Part shown: in pieces, positions 53,199 through 62,033 of the stretch
Layout: the number at the start of each line of letters is the position of its first letter
Numbering within the stretch: the stretch's first letter is position 1
Assembly: GCF_029623955.1 (NCBI RefSeq)
Contig: NZ_JARSBP010000003.1
Coordinates: 372,001 to 436,000 of the forward strand
Reading direction: 5' to 3'
Length of the DNA: 64,000 nucleotides
Source of the DNA: Mycobacterium sp. 236(2023)
GTDB lineage: Bacteria > Actinomycetota > Actinomycetes > Mycobacteriales > Mycobacteriaceae
Made by a program: the position numbers and the translations under genes
Notes under the pieces: generated by a model
Told to the model about the DNA's origin: nothing
The model's input: the letters and a program-made list of their open reading frames with translations, nothing else
Database searches by the model: none

Positions 53199-53283
53199 GC
53201 ACCAACCCTACGGGCTGGCGAGCCGACCGTCACGAGCTGCCCGGTGAACGGACGGTGAATGCCACCTGCCGAAACGCCGAGGT

Positions 53284-55221
53284 CTACTCGCAGCTGGTGT
53301 CCGCCGCGTTGGTGACCGTGAGGTCCTCGGGCAGCTCGGTCGTCGGGGCCTTGGTGCCGCGGATGACGTTCAGTTGGTAGGGCGATCCGCTCGGTGAGGG
53401 CGCTGCGACCGAGTCGAAGTCGCTGCCGAGGACGACCTGGACGACGTCGCCCATGCCGTTCACGCGCTCGGTGGTGGCGTTGGCAAACGATGACGCCACC
53501 GTCGCGGCGGCTTCTTCGTTGCCGGGGGAGAAGAACACCGTGGTCTGGTCCAGCGGGCCGGGGTAGTCGTCGGGGGTGGTGACGTTGAACCCGTACTGCT
53601 GCAGTGAGCTGGACGCCGTCGCCCCGAGGCCGGTTTGGGCGGTCGAGTTCGACACCTGGACGGTGACGGTCTCGGGGTCGGTCACGATGGCGTCGACGAC
53701 CTCGCCGCTGCCGGACTGGCCCTGCTCGTCTTCACCGGGCGCGGCGCTGGTCAGCGACTCGGGAGTGCCCGGCACCGGGGTGTTATCGGCGTTGCGTTCT
53801 TCGGGCAGCGGGTCGTCGTTGATGATCGCGTCGAAGAGCGCGCGCATGTCCTCGGTGCGGGGAATCTCGTTGCCCCACTCGTCGGCGTATCCGACGGTCG
53901 GCACCGTGACGAACGTGATGCGCCCGGCGTTGACGCCCTGCACGGACTGTCCGAGGTCCACGAGATCCTTGGTGTCGACGTTGTCGACGTAGCTGTCGCC
54001 GATGAACATGTTGACGACGTTGTTGAGCTTCGTCAGGGAGAAGAAGGTCTCCTTGGAGATCAGCGAACGCAGCAGTGACGACAGGAACAGCTGCTGGCGT
54101 TTGATGCGGCCGTAGTCGCCATTGGTCTCGGTGGTCACCTGACGGGCACGCACATAGTTCAGCGCGGTGTGGCCGTTGACGACCTGGCGTCCCGCGGCGG
54201 GCAGCACCGTGCCGAGTTCGTAGTCCTCGATCGGGGTGCTGCTACACACCTCCACGCCGCCGAGAGCGTCGACCATCTTGGCGAAACCGACGAAATCGAC
54301 TGCCATGAAACGGTTTATGTGCAAGCCGGACAGCTTCTGGATGACCTTGACGAGGCACTTCGGTCCGCCGACGGCGAACGCCGAGTTCAGTTTGTACTCG
54401 GTGTAGACGGTCTCCTTGCCGTACATGGGCGATTCCTCGTCCATGATCGGCCCGTACTGCCGGGTTTCGGGGTTCCAGGGCTCGCACTGCATCGGGTCGA
54501 TCTCAAGATCGCGTGGGAACGACACGGCCACAACGCGTTTGCGGTTGGCGGGGATGTTCACCAGCATCACGGTGTCCGACCGGGCGCCGGCGGCGTCGTC
54601 GGTGGTGCCCGCGCCGATGCCGGCGTTCTCACCGAGGCGGCTGTCGGTGCCGACGATGAGGAAGTTCTCGTCGCCGAATTGGGCGTTGGGGTCGACGATG
54701 TCGCGCGAATCGGGGTCGAGGGCGGACACCCGGTTCAGCAGGTTGTTCTTGGCCGACTGCCACTGCCAGGCGCCGCCGGTGAGCACCAGGGCCAGGACGG
54801 CCACCAGGGCCGCGGCGACCTTGCCGACAAGGGCAATGCGCCGGTGCCGGCGGCGTGGCCGGACCGGGGCGTGCTTCGCAGGGCGGGGCGCGGCCAGGTC
54901 GGGAAGCTCAGAGGTGCGTCCTGCCAGCGCGGGCAGAATCGTCGTGTCCAGCTCATCGGTGTCGGGGTAGAGCTCAGGCTCGGATTCGGGCACCGCCCGG
55001 TGGCGAGTCGGTTCGGGCAGCGGGGCGTCGCCGTTGATCTTGGCGATCAGGTCCGCAACGGTGACGGGTCCCGAGCGCTCGGTGTCGCTGTCACGTTCCC
55101 GCGGCGTGTCGCCTGGAATCGATCGCCTGGATCGGGTATTCCAGTCAGCGTCGGTATTGTCGCCTGCCGCATCGGGACGGCCAGGAGTGGCAGCGGCATC
55201 CTCCATGTCGCCGTCACTCAT
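53284..55221 (-). CDS. LytR-CpsA-Psr (LCP) family protein (Rv0822c-like)
   Basis: The 645-residue protein has a long cytoplasmic N-terminus with low complexity, a basic stretch (PVRPRRRHRRIALVG) and one membrane helix (about residues 130-150, AALVAVLALVLTGGAW). The extracellular LCP domain (about 185-420) has the conserved RSDTVMLVNIP Arg/Asp motif, VSFPRDLEID and HYNYVR-like NGHTALNYVRARQV. A LytR_C domain with VQVSNSTAQTGLGATASSSL follows near 560-630. It is expected to join arabinogalactan-type polymers to peptidoglycan, or to be one of the non-essential LCP proteins. Confidence 0.9.
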   Translation of the reverse strand: MSDGDMEDAAATPGRPDAAGDNTDADWNTRSRRSIPGDTPRERDSDTERSGPVTVADLIAKINGDAPLPEPTRHRAVPESEPELYPDTDELDTTILPALAGRTSELPDLAAPRPAKHAPVRPRRRHRRIALVGKVAAALVAVLALVLTGGAWQWQSAKNNLLNRVSALDPDSRDIVDPNAQFGDENFLIVGTDSRLGENAGIGAGTTDDAAGARSDTVMLVNIPANRKRVVAVSFPRDLEIDPMQCEPWNPETRQYGPIMDEESPMYGKETVYTEYKLNSAFAVGGPKCLVKVIQKLSGLHINRFMAVDFVGFAKMVDALGGVEVCSSTPIEDYELGTVLPAAGRQVVNGHTALNYVRARQVTTETNGDYGRIKRQQLFLSSLLRSLISKETFFSLTKLNNVVNMFIGDSYVDNVDTKDLVDLGQSVQGVNAGRITFVTVPTVGYADEWGNEIPRTEDMRALFDAIINDDPLPEERNADNTPVPGTPESLTSAAPGEDEQGQSGSGEVVDAIVTDPETVTVQVSNSTAQTGLGATASSSLQQYGFNVTTPDDYPGPLDQTTVFFSPGNEEAAATVASSFANATTERVNGMGDVVQVVLGSDFDSVAAPSPSGSPYQLNVIRGTKAPTTELPEDLTVTNAADTSCE

Positions 55222-55492
55222 GTCTTACCGGCCTTCCAGCTTCCACGGCTAGCGATGCGTGCGCGTCGTTGCGCACTGGCACGCAGACTGCCGTGTGCCT
55301 GATAACTGTCTTAAAGCACTGGCCCCGGCTCCGCCACCGGAGCGGGGTGTTTGATCCCTCATCGTACTGAGACATCCTGCGAGACATCCAGCCGCAGCCA
55401 GGTGTCCGTTCCATCTCGAATCCCTCACCGCACGCTCACAGAACCGCCTCGAGCCTGTCTCGGACTGATCTCGTGACAGGCAACGTGCCAGG

Positions 55493-56605
55493 TCAGCCTC
55501 CCGAATGCATCACGTCGGCGCCTGCGGGCACGGTGCAGTCGTCGGGGTCGTCGAGCCAACCTTCGGGCAATGTCACAGAAGCTGCCGAACCCTGGCGGCC
55601 GCGCGGGCCGTTGGCCGCCGGCGGGAAGGGCACGTCCGGATCCAGCTCGCCGAGCAGGTCGTCCAGCTCGGAAATCGTCTTGACCAGCGCCAACGACCGG
55701 CGCAGGTCTGCTCCGGCGGGGAAGCCGTGCATGTACCAGGCGACGTGCTTGCGGATGTCCCGCATGCCCTTGTCCTCTCCAAAGTGCGCAGCGAGCAGCT
55801 CGCCGTGTCTACGAATGATCTGCGCTACCTCGCCGAGAGTCGGCGGGGTTGCGGGCGCAGTCCCGGTGAACGCGGCGGACAATTCTGCGAACAGCCACGG
55901 CCGCCCCAGGCAGCCACGGCCGATCACCACTCCGTCGCAGCCCGTCGCGGCCATCATGGCCAGCGCGTCACGAGCGTCGAAGATATCACCGTTACCCAGT
56001 ACTGGAACATTCGTGACGTGCGCCTTCAGCGCGGCGATCTGATCCCAGTCGGCGCTGCCGGAGTACCGCTGTGACGCGGTGCGGGCGTGCAGCGCGACGG
56101 CTGCGGCCCCTTCCTCGGCGGCGATGCGCCCGGCGTCGAGGTGGGTGTGGTGCTCGTCGTCGATACCGATGCGGAATTTCACGGTGACGGGAACATCGGT
56201 GCCTTCGGTGGCACGCACGGCGGCGGCCACAATCTGCCCGAACAGTCGGCGCTTGTAGGGCAGCGCGGCACCGCCGCCGCGGCGGGTGACCTTGGGCACC
56301 GGGCAGCCGAAGTTCATGTCGATGTGGTCGGCGAGGTTCTCGTCGACGATCATCTTGGCGGCTTTGTAGGTGTTGACCGGGTCGACGGTGTAGAGCTGCA
56401 GCGACCGCGGCGACTCTTCGGGCGCGAACGTCGTCATGTGCATCGTGACCGGGTGGCGTTCGACGAGGGCGCGTGCGGTGACCATCTCGCAGACATAGAG
56501 GCCGCTGACAGTGCCGGCGCGGGCCAGCTCGAGTTCGCGGCACAGCGTGCGGAACGCGACGTTGGTGACGCCCGCCATGGGGGCGAGGACGACGGGACTG
56601 CGCAA
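55493..56605 (-). CDS. dusB: tRNA-dihydrouridine synthase
   Basis: The FMN-dependent TIM-barrel enzyme reduces U to dihydrouridine in the tRNA D-loop. The frame from TTG 56605 has 370 residues, with LAPMAGVTNVAFRTLCREL at the start, and the catalytic Cys in DMNFGCPVPKVTRRGGGAAL. GNGDIFDARDALAMM and VVIGRGCLGRPWL are phosphate-binding. The conserved N-terminus of Dus proteins (IGPxxLRSPVV) continues upstream as LQIGPFALRSPVV, but that stretch has no start codon and lies in the palindrome at 56613-56639. The true start is therefore uncertain. Confidence 0.9.
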   Translation of the reverse strand: MRSPVVLAPMAGVTNVAFRTLCRELELARAGTVSGLYVCEMVTARALVERHPVTMHMTTFAPEESPRSLQLYTVDPVNTYKAAKMIVDENLADHIDMNFGCPVPKVTRRGGGAALPYKRRLFGQIVAAAVRATEGTDVPVTVKFRIGIDDEHHTHLDAGRIAAEEGAAAVALHARTASQRYSGSADWDQIAALKAHVTNVPVLGNGDIFDARDALAMMAATGCDGVVIGRGCLGRPWLFAELSAAFTGTAPATPPTLGEVAQIIRRHGELLAAHFGEDKGMRDIRKHVAWYMHGFPAGADLRRSLALVKTISELDDLLGELDPDVPFPPAANGPRGRQGSAASVTLPEGWLDDPDDCTVPAGADVMHSGG

Positions 56606-56612
56606 TGCGAAA

Positions 56613-56639
56613 GGCCCGATCTGCAGTGCAGATCGGGCC
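56613..56639. terminator. Palindrome/possible terminator between desA1 and dusB
   Basis: GGCCCGATCTGCA (56613-56625), one G, then the exact reverse complement at 56627-56639 make a 13-bp stem. On the minus strand it follows the desA1 stop by about 16 nt and is followed by a short T-rich stretch. It also overlaps codons that look like the N-terminus of DusB. Confidence 0.6.
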
Positions 56640-56655
56640 GGTCGCTGCGCGTCTG

Positions 56656-57663
56656 TTACGAGGCTGATGATCCCACCAGCAGGTTCTTGGCAGCCTTCTT
56701 CTCGGCCATCTGGCGCAGCCGCTCCTCACGACGCTGCTTGGCGACCTCGAACTTATGGACCGTCTCCCGCAGCTCCTCGACATGCGCGCCGAGTTCGTCG
56801 CGCATACGCGCGCTCTCGCCGTTGAAGTCCTCGCGCTCGAAGATGCGCCACTTCTTCAACACCGGCATGACGATGTCCTCGAGGTGGATCCGCGGGTCGT
56901 ACACGCCACCTGAGGCGATCGTCACGGCGCGACGCCGGAAGTCCGGGATGGTGTATCCGGGCATCTTGAAGTTGAGCAGCACCTTGTGCAGCGACTTCAT
57001 CGCCTGATCGGGCGCGATCTCGAAACCCGCTTCGGAGACGTCGCGGTAGAAGATCATGTGCAGGTTCTCGTCGGCCGACACGCGCTGCAGCAACTGATCG
57101 GCGATCGGCTCTTCACAGGCCTTACCGGTGTTGCGGTGCGAGACGCGCGTCGCCAGTTCCTGGAACGTCACGTAGATGACCGAGTCGAACAGGCTGTCGG
57201 CGAACAGGTCGGCCTCGATCTGGTCGTTCTGGCCGGGGCTGAAGCCGCGGGTCATCTGCTCGATGCGCAGCATCTCGAGTTCGACCGGGTCGACGTTGCG
57301 GGTCACGACCAGGTAGTCGCGCAGTGCGATGCCGTGGCGGTTCTCCTCAGCGGTCCAGCGGTTCACCCAGAACCCCCACGGTCCGTCCATGCTGAAGTTC
57401 ATCGCGATCTCGCGGTGGTAGGACGGCAGATTGTCCTCGGTCAGCAGATTGACGAGCATGGCCACGCGGGCCGTCTCGGAGATCTGCGACTGCTCGGGGT
57501 GCCAGTCCTGACCGCCGAGCGCGTAGTAGTTCTTGCCATCGGACCACGGGACGTAGTCGTGCGGATTCCAGTCCTTCTTCATCCGCATGTGACGGTTGAC
57601 GAGCGGCTCGACGACGGGCTCCAGCTCGGTCAGCAGTTGCAGGTCGGTCAGGTCTTTCGACAC
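56656..57663 (-). CDS. desA1: Acyl-ACP desaturase DesA1
   Basis: This 335-residue diiron desaturase of the stearoyl-ACP type works in mycolic acid precursor synthesis. Iron-ligand motifs are TAEENRHGIALRDY (EExxH) and SADENLHMIFY (DExxH). WGFWVNRWTAEENRHG and the DLFADSLFDSVIYVTFQELA segment fit the family; a coiled-coil-like C-terminus (ELRETVHKFEVAKQRREERL) is present. Two copies of TATCTGT lie upstream (57677-57683, 57705-57711) near a TATATT -10-like stretch. DesA1 is essential in related mycobacteria. Confidence 0.95.
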   Translation of the reverse strand: MSKDLTDLQLLTELEPVVEPLVNRHMRMKKDWNPHDYVPWSDGKNYYALGGQDWHPEQSQISETARVAMLVNLLTEDNLPSYHREIAMNFSMDGPWGFWVNRWTAEENRHGIALRDYLVVTRNVDPVELEMLRIEQMTRGFSPGQNDQIEADLFADSLFDSVIYVTFQELATRVSHRNTGKACEEPIADQLLQRVSADENLHMIFYRDVSEAGFEIAPDQAMKSLHKVLLNFKMPGYTIPDFRRRAVTIASGGVYDPRIHLEDIVMPVLKKWRIFEREDFNGESARMRDELGAHVEELRETVHKFEVAKQRREERLRQMAEKKAAKNLLVGSSAS

Positions 57664-57769
57664 GACACCTCCCAGTTATCTGTACCTAATGGTTGCACTC
57701 AATATATCTGTGTATTCCGGTGACATTCAAGTCGCCGCGCCGTGGCTCACACCGAGGTAGAGGGCTCTT

Positions 57770-58369
57770 TTAGGTAACAGCTCTGCTGAGCAGTAGCTCA
57801 GCGCAGTGGTCGATGAACTGCTCCCGCGTCGCGCCCAGCCTCCCGTCGAGGTATGCCGTGAACAGTGCAGTGAGTGCCCCGATCAGGCCCGTGGCAACCA
57901 TCGCCTGGGCTGTCGGGTCTGTGATCTGAGTGAGGTTGCGCTGCAGGAGCTCGATGAAGTTCGGCATCCATCGGGCACCTGAACGGGCCAGCACCGGCTC
58001 GGCTTCGGGTGCAAGCAGCAGCACCCGTCCCCGTGCCGGATCGTCGATCATCAGCGCCACGAACCGTTCGACCGCATCGCGCATGCCGTCGGACTCCATC
58101 AGCGTCGACATGGCCGCGGCGCAGACGTCGTCGTAGACCGCGCCGACGTATTCGTCGCGGTCGGCGAAGCTCTCGTAGAAGTAGCGCTCGGTGAGCCCCG
58201 TCGCGCGGCACACCGCGCGGACGGTGAGGCTCGGACCGCCGGGGCTGCCCAGCAGACCGATGCCGGCGGCGATCAGTTCGTCGCGCCGCAGCGCCTGGCG
58301 GTCCTCAAGCGGGACACCCGACCATCTGCCGCGTCGTTGACCGGACGGCACGGCCCTCCTAAGCTCCAT
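57770..58369 (-). CDS. TetR-family regulator (Rv0825c-like)
   Basis: The 199-residue protein begins MELRRAVPSGQRRGRWSGVP with a basic tail. The TetR helix-turn-helix follows as DELIAAGIGLLGSPGGPSLT and VRAVCRATGLTERYFYESFA. The C-terminal part resembles the ligand-binding bundle of fatty-acid-type TetR proteins. It is divergent from the DUF2236 gene and follows desA1 upstream, so a role in lipid desaturation or in the DUF2236 gene is possible. Longer upstream frames are possible, but the ATG at 58369 gives the best N-terminus. Confidence 0.86.
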   Translation of the reverse strand: MELRRAVPSGQRRGRWSGVPLEDRQALRRDELIAAGIGLLGSPGGPSLTVRAVCRATGLTERYFYESFADRDEYVGAVYDDVCAAAMSTLMESDGMRDAVERFVALMIDDPARGRVLLLAPEAEPVLARSGARWMPNFIELLQRNLTQITDPTAQAMVATGLIGALTALFTAYLDGRLGATREQFIDHCAELLLSRAVT

Positions 58370-58422
58370 AGTGACAACATGCGTAGTCAAATTCTTGTGA
58401 TGCATCGTCGAGAAGAGCACCA

Positions 58423-59469
58423 GTGACTCAAGATACGTCCGCGGCAGGCCCATTGTCCTGGGGGCACCACGCCGCCGAAGGCAAGGGGGACGGATCCACC
58501 CCCGAACCCGAAGGCGTGGCGACCGGTTGCCCCATCAGCGGCGGCTATGACGCCCCGCCGGTTCCGCTCGGGCCCGACTCGCTGACGTGGCGGTACTTCG
58601 GCCAGTGGACCGGCATGCTGCAGGGGCCGTGGGCGGGCTCGATGCAGAACATGCACCCGCAGCTGGGCGCCGCCGTGCAGCAGCATTCGATCTTCTTCAT
58701 CGAGCGCATGCCGCGCCTCTACCGTTCGGTGTATCCGATCGGGGGAGTCGTGTTCGACGGTCACCGCGCCCCCCGGACCGGCGCACAGGTGCGCGATTAC
58801 CACATCGGCATCAAGGGCACCGACGACCAGGGGCGCCGTTACAGCGCGCTCAACCCCGACGTCTTCTACTGGGCTCACGCGACGTTCTTCAAGTCGACGC
58901 TGCTGGCCGCGGAGTGGCTCGGTGGCGGCCTCACCGAAACCCAGAAGCGCCAGCTGTTCGACGAGCACGTGACCTGGTACCGCATGTACGGCATGAGCAT
59001 GCGGCCGGTCCCGAAGACCTGGGAAGACTTCCAGGAGTACTGGGATCACATGTGCCGCAACGTGCTTGAGGACAACTGGGCGACCCGCACGGTGCTCGAC
59101 CTGTCGACGATGACGAAGCACCCGTCGCTGGAGTGGATGCCCGACTGGATGTGGCGGCTGAATCTGATTGCCATGCAACGCTTCTTCAACTTCACCACCG
59201 TCGGCCTCTTCGATCCGGCGGTCAGGGAGCTGCTTGGCTACACCTGGTCGCCGCGGCAGGAGCGGGCGCACCGTCTCTTCGGCAAAGTCGTGTATCGCGT
59301 GGTGAAGCTGCTGCCGAAGCGAGCAATGATGCACCCGCGCAAGCGCTCCGCATGGGATCGCGCCAACGGCAGGCTGCCCGTCGACTCGCCGCTGGTGGAG
59401 ACCCCGGCCCGCAACCTGCCGCCGGTCGAGTACCGCGACGATCCGCACTTCTACAGCCCCAAGGTCTGA
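58423..59469 (+). CDS. DUF2236/MpaB-type oxygenase (Rv0826-like)
   Basis: The 348-residue protein of the DUF2236 family resembles latex-clearing-protein-type haem proteins. Typical pieces are SLTWRYFGQWTGMLQGPWAG, QAVQQHSIFFIERM-like QQHSIFFIERMPRLYRSVYP, DVFYWAHATFFKSTLLAAEW and WYRMYGMSMRPVPKTWEDF with the conserved Arg/His-rich helices. The order after desA1-TetR is conserved in mycobacteria. The substrate is unknown; related enzymes modify polyprenoids or hydroxylate polyketides. Start GTG at 58423 after a GAGAAGAG-like site. Confidence 0.87.
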   Translation: MTQDTSAAGPLSWGHHAAEGKGDGSTPEPEGVATGCPISGGYDAPPVPLGPDSLTWRYFGQWTGMLQGPWAGSMQNMHPQLGAAVQQHSIFFIERMPRLYRSVYPIGGVVFDGHRAPRTGAQVRDYHIGIKGTDDQGRRYSALNPDVFYWAHATFFKSTLLAAEWLGGGLTETQKRQLFDEHVTWYRMYGMSMRPVPKTWEDFQEYWDHMCRNVLEDNWATRTVLDLSTMTKHPSLEWMPDWMWRLNLIAMQRFFNFTTVGLFDPAVRELLGYTWSPRQERAHRLFGKVVYRVVKLLPKRAMMHPRKRSAWDRANGRLPVDSPLVETPARNLPPVEYRDDPHFYSPKV

Positions 59470-59490
59470 GCGCGGCGGTACGTTCGTGGG

Positions 59491-60147
59491 GTGCGACGAA
59501 TCCTGTCCGCCGGTGCGAGCGCGATCACCGCGCTTTTGGGCGGTACTGCTGCGCCCGCGGCAGCCGATCCGGCGACGGCCCCGTCGCAGATGATCGTCGT
59601 GAGCGCGCCCGCGCCGGACTCGCCCACCGCCACCTTGACGGCCTTCGATCGCGTCGGCGACCAGTGGAGAACGGCTCTCGGCCCGACTCCGGCAGACCTC
59701 GGCTCGCTGGGTGTCGGCGCCGCCGAAGACGACGTGTTCCGCACCCCCGCGGGCACTTTCCCGCTCGGGCAGGCGTTCGGACGGCAACCCAATCCCGGCA
59801 CCCGAATGCCGTACTTCCAAGCCACGGACGCCGATTGGTGGGACGAGGACGTCGACTCGCCCACCTACAACACCCACGTCCACGCCGACGAGATCGATTC
59901 CGACGATGCCGAGAACCTGTACGACTCCGGTCCCATCTACGACTACGCCGTCCTCATCGACCACAACCCGGCACGGATTCCGGGACAGTCGGCGGGCATC
60001 TTCTTGCACGTGTCCGACGGCTCGCCCACCTGGGGTTGCGTGGCCATCGGCGAGAACGAGATGCGATCGGTGCTGCAATGGCTCGACCCGGCCGCGCACC
60101 CCCGAATCGCCATCGGTGTGGGCCTCGAAGGTCCGCCGCCGGTCTGA
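59491..60147 (+). CDS. Exported YkuD-like L,D-transpeptidase-family protein
   Basis: The 218-residue protein has a signal peptide (RRILSAGASAITALLGGTAA, cleavage near AAADP). The catalytic fold shows RTPAGTFPLGQAFG and FLHVSDGSPTWGCVAIGENE, with the nucleophile Cys in TWGCVAI. The usual Arg directly after GC(I/V) is not seen (GCVAI instead of GCVR), so this is a divergent branch, possibly a non-canonical peptidoglycan enzyme. Start GTG, 21 nt after the DUF2236 gene. Confidence 0.8.
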   Translation: MRRILSAGASAITALLGGTAAPAAADPATAPSQMIVVSAPAPDSPTATLTAFDRVGDQWRTALGPTPADLGSLGVGAAEDDVFRTPAGTFPLGQAFGRQPNPGTRMPYFQATDADWWDEDVDSPTYNTHVHADEIDSDDAENLYDSGPIYDYAVLIDHNPARIPGQSAGIFLHVSDGSPTWGCVAIGENEMRSVLQWLDPAAHPRIAIGVGLEGPPPV

Positions 60148-60211
60148 GCGCTGTGCTCGACTGTTCCGCGCGTCAGGTTTGCGTTCATCTCATTCCGGCT
60201 AGCTTGGAGGT

Positions 60212-61108
60212 ATGCAGGCGCCGGAGACTCTTGGCGGCCGCTACGAGTTGGGGCGTGTCCTCGGCCGCGGCGGTATGGCCGAAGTTCGTGACGCCTGGGA
60301 CAAGCGGTTGGGGCGTCCTGTCGCCGTCAAGCTGCTCTATCCCTCAGTGAGCGCACTGCCCGACACCCGGCGGCGCTTCACGACGGAGGCGCGCGCTGCC
60401 GCCGCTCTCAATCACCCGCACGTCGTCGCCGTCCACGACTCAGGCGTTCAGGACGGCAGGCACTACATCGTGCTGGAACGCCTGCCGGGACAGAACTTGG
60501 CCGACGTGCTGGCCCACCACGGTCCGCTGGCGCCCGACCACGTGCGCGCGATCATGCGTGACGTGCTCTCGGCGCTCAGCGCTGCGCATTCGTGCGGGGT
60601 CCTGCACCGCGACATCAAGCCCGCCAACATCCTGTTCACCCGGCACGGCGGCGTGAAGATCGCCGACTTCGGTGTCGCAAAGAGCCCGGACACACCGCAA
60701 ACGCTGACGAACCGCGTTTTCGGGACGATGGCGTACCTGCCCGCCGACCGGATCGCGGGACGGCCCGCCACACCCAGTGACGACCTGTACGCGCTGGGTG
60801 TCGTCGCATATGAGGCGCTGACCGCGCGCCGTGCGTATCCGCAGGAAAATTTGACGGCGCTGGCCGACGCGATCGGTGCGGGACAACTGGCCCCGTTGTC
60901 GGCGTTGCGACCCGACATCGATCCGGCTCTCGCGATGACGATCGAGCGGTCGATGGCACGCGATCCGCGGTGGCGATTCGCTTCGGCGGAACATATGCGC
61001 GCGAGTCTCGACGCGCCGGCACAGCGGCCCCGGCGCACCGGAGCGGTACTTGCGGGCGCGGCAATTTTGCTTGTTCTGGCGTTCGCCGCATTACTGATCG
61101 CGGTGTAG
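60212..61108 (+). CDS. Membrane-anchored Ser/Thr protein kinase without sensor domain
   Basis: This 298-residue Hanks-type kinase has the glycine loop GRGGMAEV (residues 18-25), VAVK with Lys40, the catalytic loop VLHRDIKPANILF (about 132-144) and the Mg-binding ADFGV (about 151-155). All active-site residues needed are there. The activation segment QTLTNRVFGTMAYLPADR has few Ser/Thr compared with PknB, and ends LPADR instead of APE. A C-terminal membrane helix (AGAAILLVLAFAALLIAV) is followed by nothing, so no extracellular sensor exists. It resembles small PknF/PknJ-like kinases, but no orthologue is assigned. Confidence 0.88.
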   Translation: MQAPETLGGRYELGRVLGRGGMAEVRDAWDKRLGRPVAVKLLYPSVSALPDTRRRFTTEARAAAALNHPHVVAVHDSGVQDGRHYIVLERLPGQNLADVLAHHGPLAPDHVRAIMRDVLSALSAAHSCGVLHRDIKPANILFTRHGGVKIADFGVAKSPDTPQTLTNRVFGTMAYLPADRIAGRPATPSDDLYALGVVAYEALTARRAYPQENLTALADAIGAGQLAPLSALRPDIDPALAMTIERSMARDPRWRFASAEHMRASLDAPAQRPRRTGAVLAGAAILLVLAFAALLIAV

Positions 61109-61202
61109 CGAAATTGCTTATTTGACCTGGGGATATAGCTTCGCTAACCGGGTGGTCGCGGTCAGGTAACGATCCGCGCGCCGAGTTCAGTTCTCAAGTT
61201 CG

Positions 61203-61919
61203 ATGGTGTATTTTGCGCGATTTTTAGTTATGTTGCTGGGCGTGGGTCGGCACTCATTACCGAAGAAGCGGCGAAATCCGTCGGTGTACGCGTTGACCGC
61301 TCTGGCCCCGGCGGCCGTTCTCCTGGCCACGCAGTCCGACACCGGGCCGATGCCCGTCGTCGAGGCGGAACCGATTGCAGCACCGGCGGCCCCCGAGGGG
61401 CACCCGGCGCCGTGGAACGTCGAAGTCGTCGCCGCGCCCGCCCCGGCGCCCCAGCCCGCTCTGCTGACCGATCAGGCTCCCGCGGGAGTCGCCCCCGCCT
61501 CGCTGGTTTCGGCCTCGCGGTGGCGCGTCGTCAGCCCGCACCTTCCCGCCGGTGTCGCGCCCGAGCGCGGTCTGCAGGTGCGCACGATCCTGACGGCCCG
61601 CAGCATCAGCGCGGTCTTCCCGGAGATCAACAACATCGGCGGGGTACGTCAGGATGCGCTGCGGTGGCATCCCGACGGTCTCGCGCTCGACGTGATGATC
61701 CCGAATCCGAGTTCTGAGGCCGGCATCGCGCTGGGCAACCAGATCGTGGCGTACGTGTTGGAGAACGCGAAGCGCTTCGGCATCCAGGACGCGATCTGGC
61801 GGGGCGTCTACTACACCCCGGGCGGCGCCAATTCGGGCGGCTACGGCCACTACGACCACGTGCACGTCACGACGACCGGCGGGGGCTACCCCGACGGCGA
61901 CGAGGTCTACTACCGCTGA
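61203..61919 (+). CDS. Secreted protein with M15-like zinc-peptidase domain
   Basis: The 238-residue protein has an N-terminal hydrophobic segment (YALTALAPAAVLLATQS) with a long Pro/Ala-rich linker. The C-terminal domain (about 120-238) has LRWHPDGLALDVMIPN and a final HYDHVHVTTTGGGYP; the HxxGLALD...HxH pattern resembles D,D-carboxypeptidase/hedgehog-type metal sites. Such domains occur on secreted actinobacterial envelope enzymes of unclear substrate. Several start codons are possible (ATG 61203 or 61230). Confidence 0.75.
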   Translation: MVYFARFLVMLLGVGRHSLPKKRRNPSVYALTALAPAAVLLATQSDTGPMPVVEAEPIAAPAAPEGHPAPWNVEVVAAPAPAPQPALLTDQAPAGVAPASLVSASRWRVVSPHLPAGVAPERGLQVRTILTARSISAVFPEINNIGGVRQDALRWHPDGLALDVMIPNPSSEAGIALGNQIVAYVLENAKRFGIQDAIWRGVYYTPGGANSGGYGHYDHVHVTTTGGGYPDGDEVYYR

Positions 61920-61934
61920 CCCTGTGGGGCCCCT

Positions 61935-61959
61935 GCACCGCGAGCGCGCGGGTCTGCAC
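61935..61959 (-). repeat. Dispersed 25-nt intergenic repeat, copy C
   Basis: The reverse complement of this stretch begins GTGCAGACCCGCGCGCT and ends CGCGGTGC. It is identical over 25 nt to the copy at 37117-37141. It lies between the peptidase-like gene and the solute-binding protein gene. Confidence 0.65.
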
Positions 61960-62033
61960 GGGCTCAGTCGGCGTGTCGCGTGCAATCGCGCGCTTTCGAT
62001 GCGGTCGAACGTGACGAATTGTCCAATAGCCCG

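Noticed and set aside
58387..60099. 570-codon minus-strand frame over the DUF2236 and transpeptidase genes
   Set aside because: Antisense shadow with no domain; both plus-strand genes have family motifs.
61107..61147. TAGCGAA/TTCGCTA inverted repeat after the kinase gene
   Set aside because: Only 7 bp with a long loop and no T-run; too weak to call a terminator or riboswitch.
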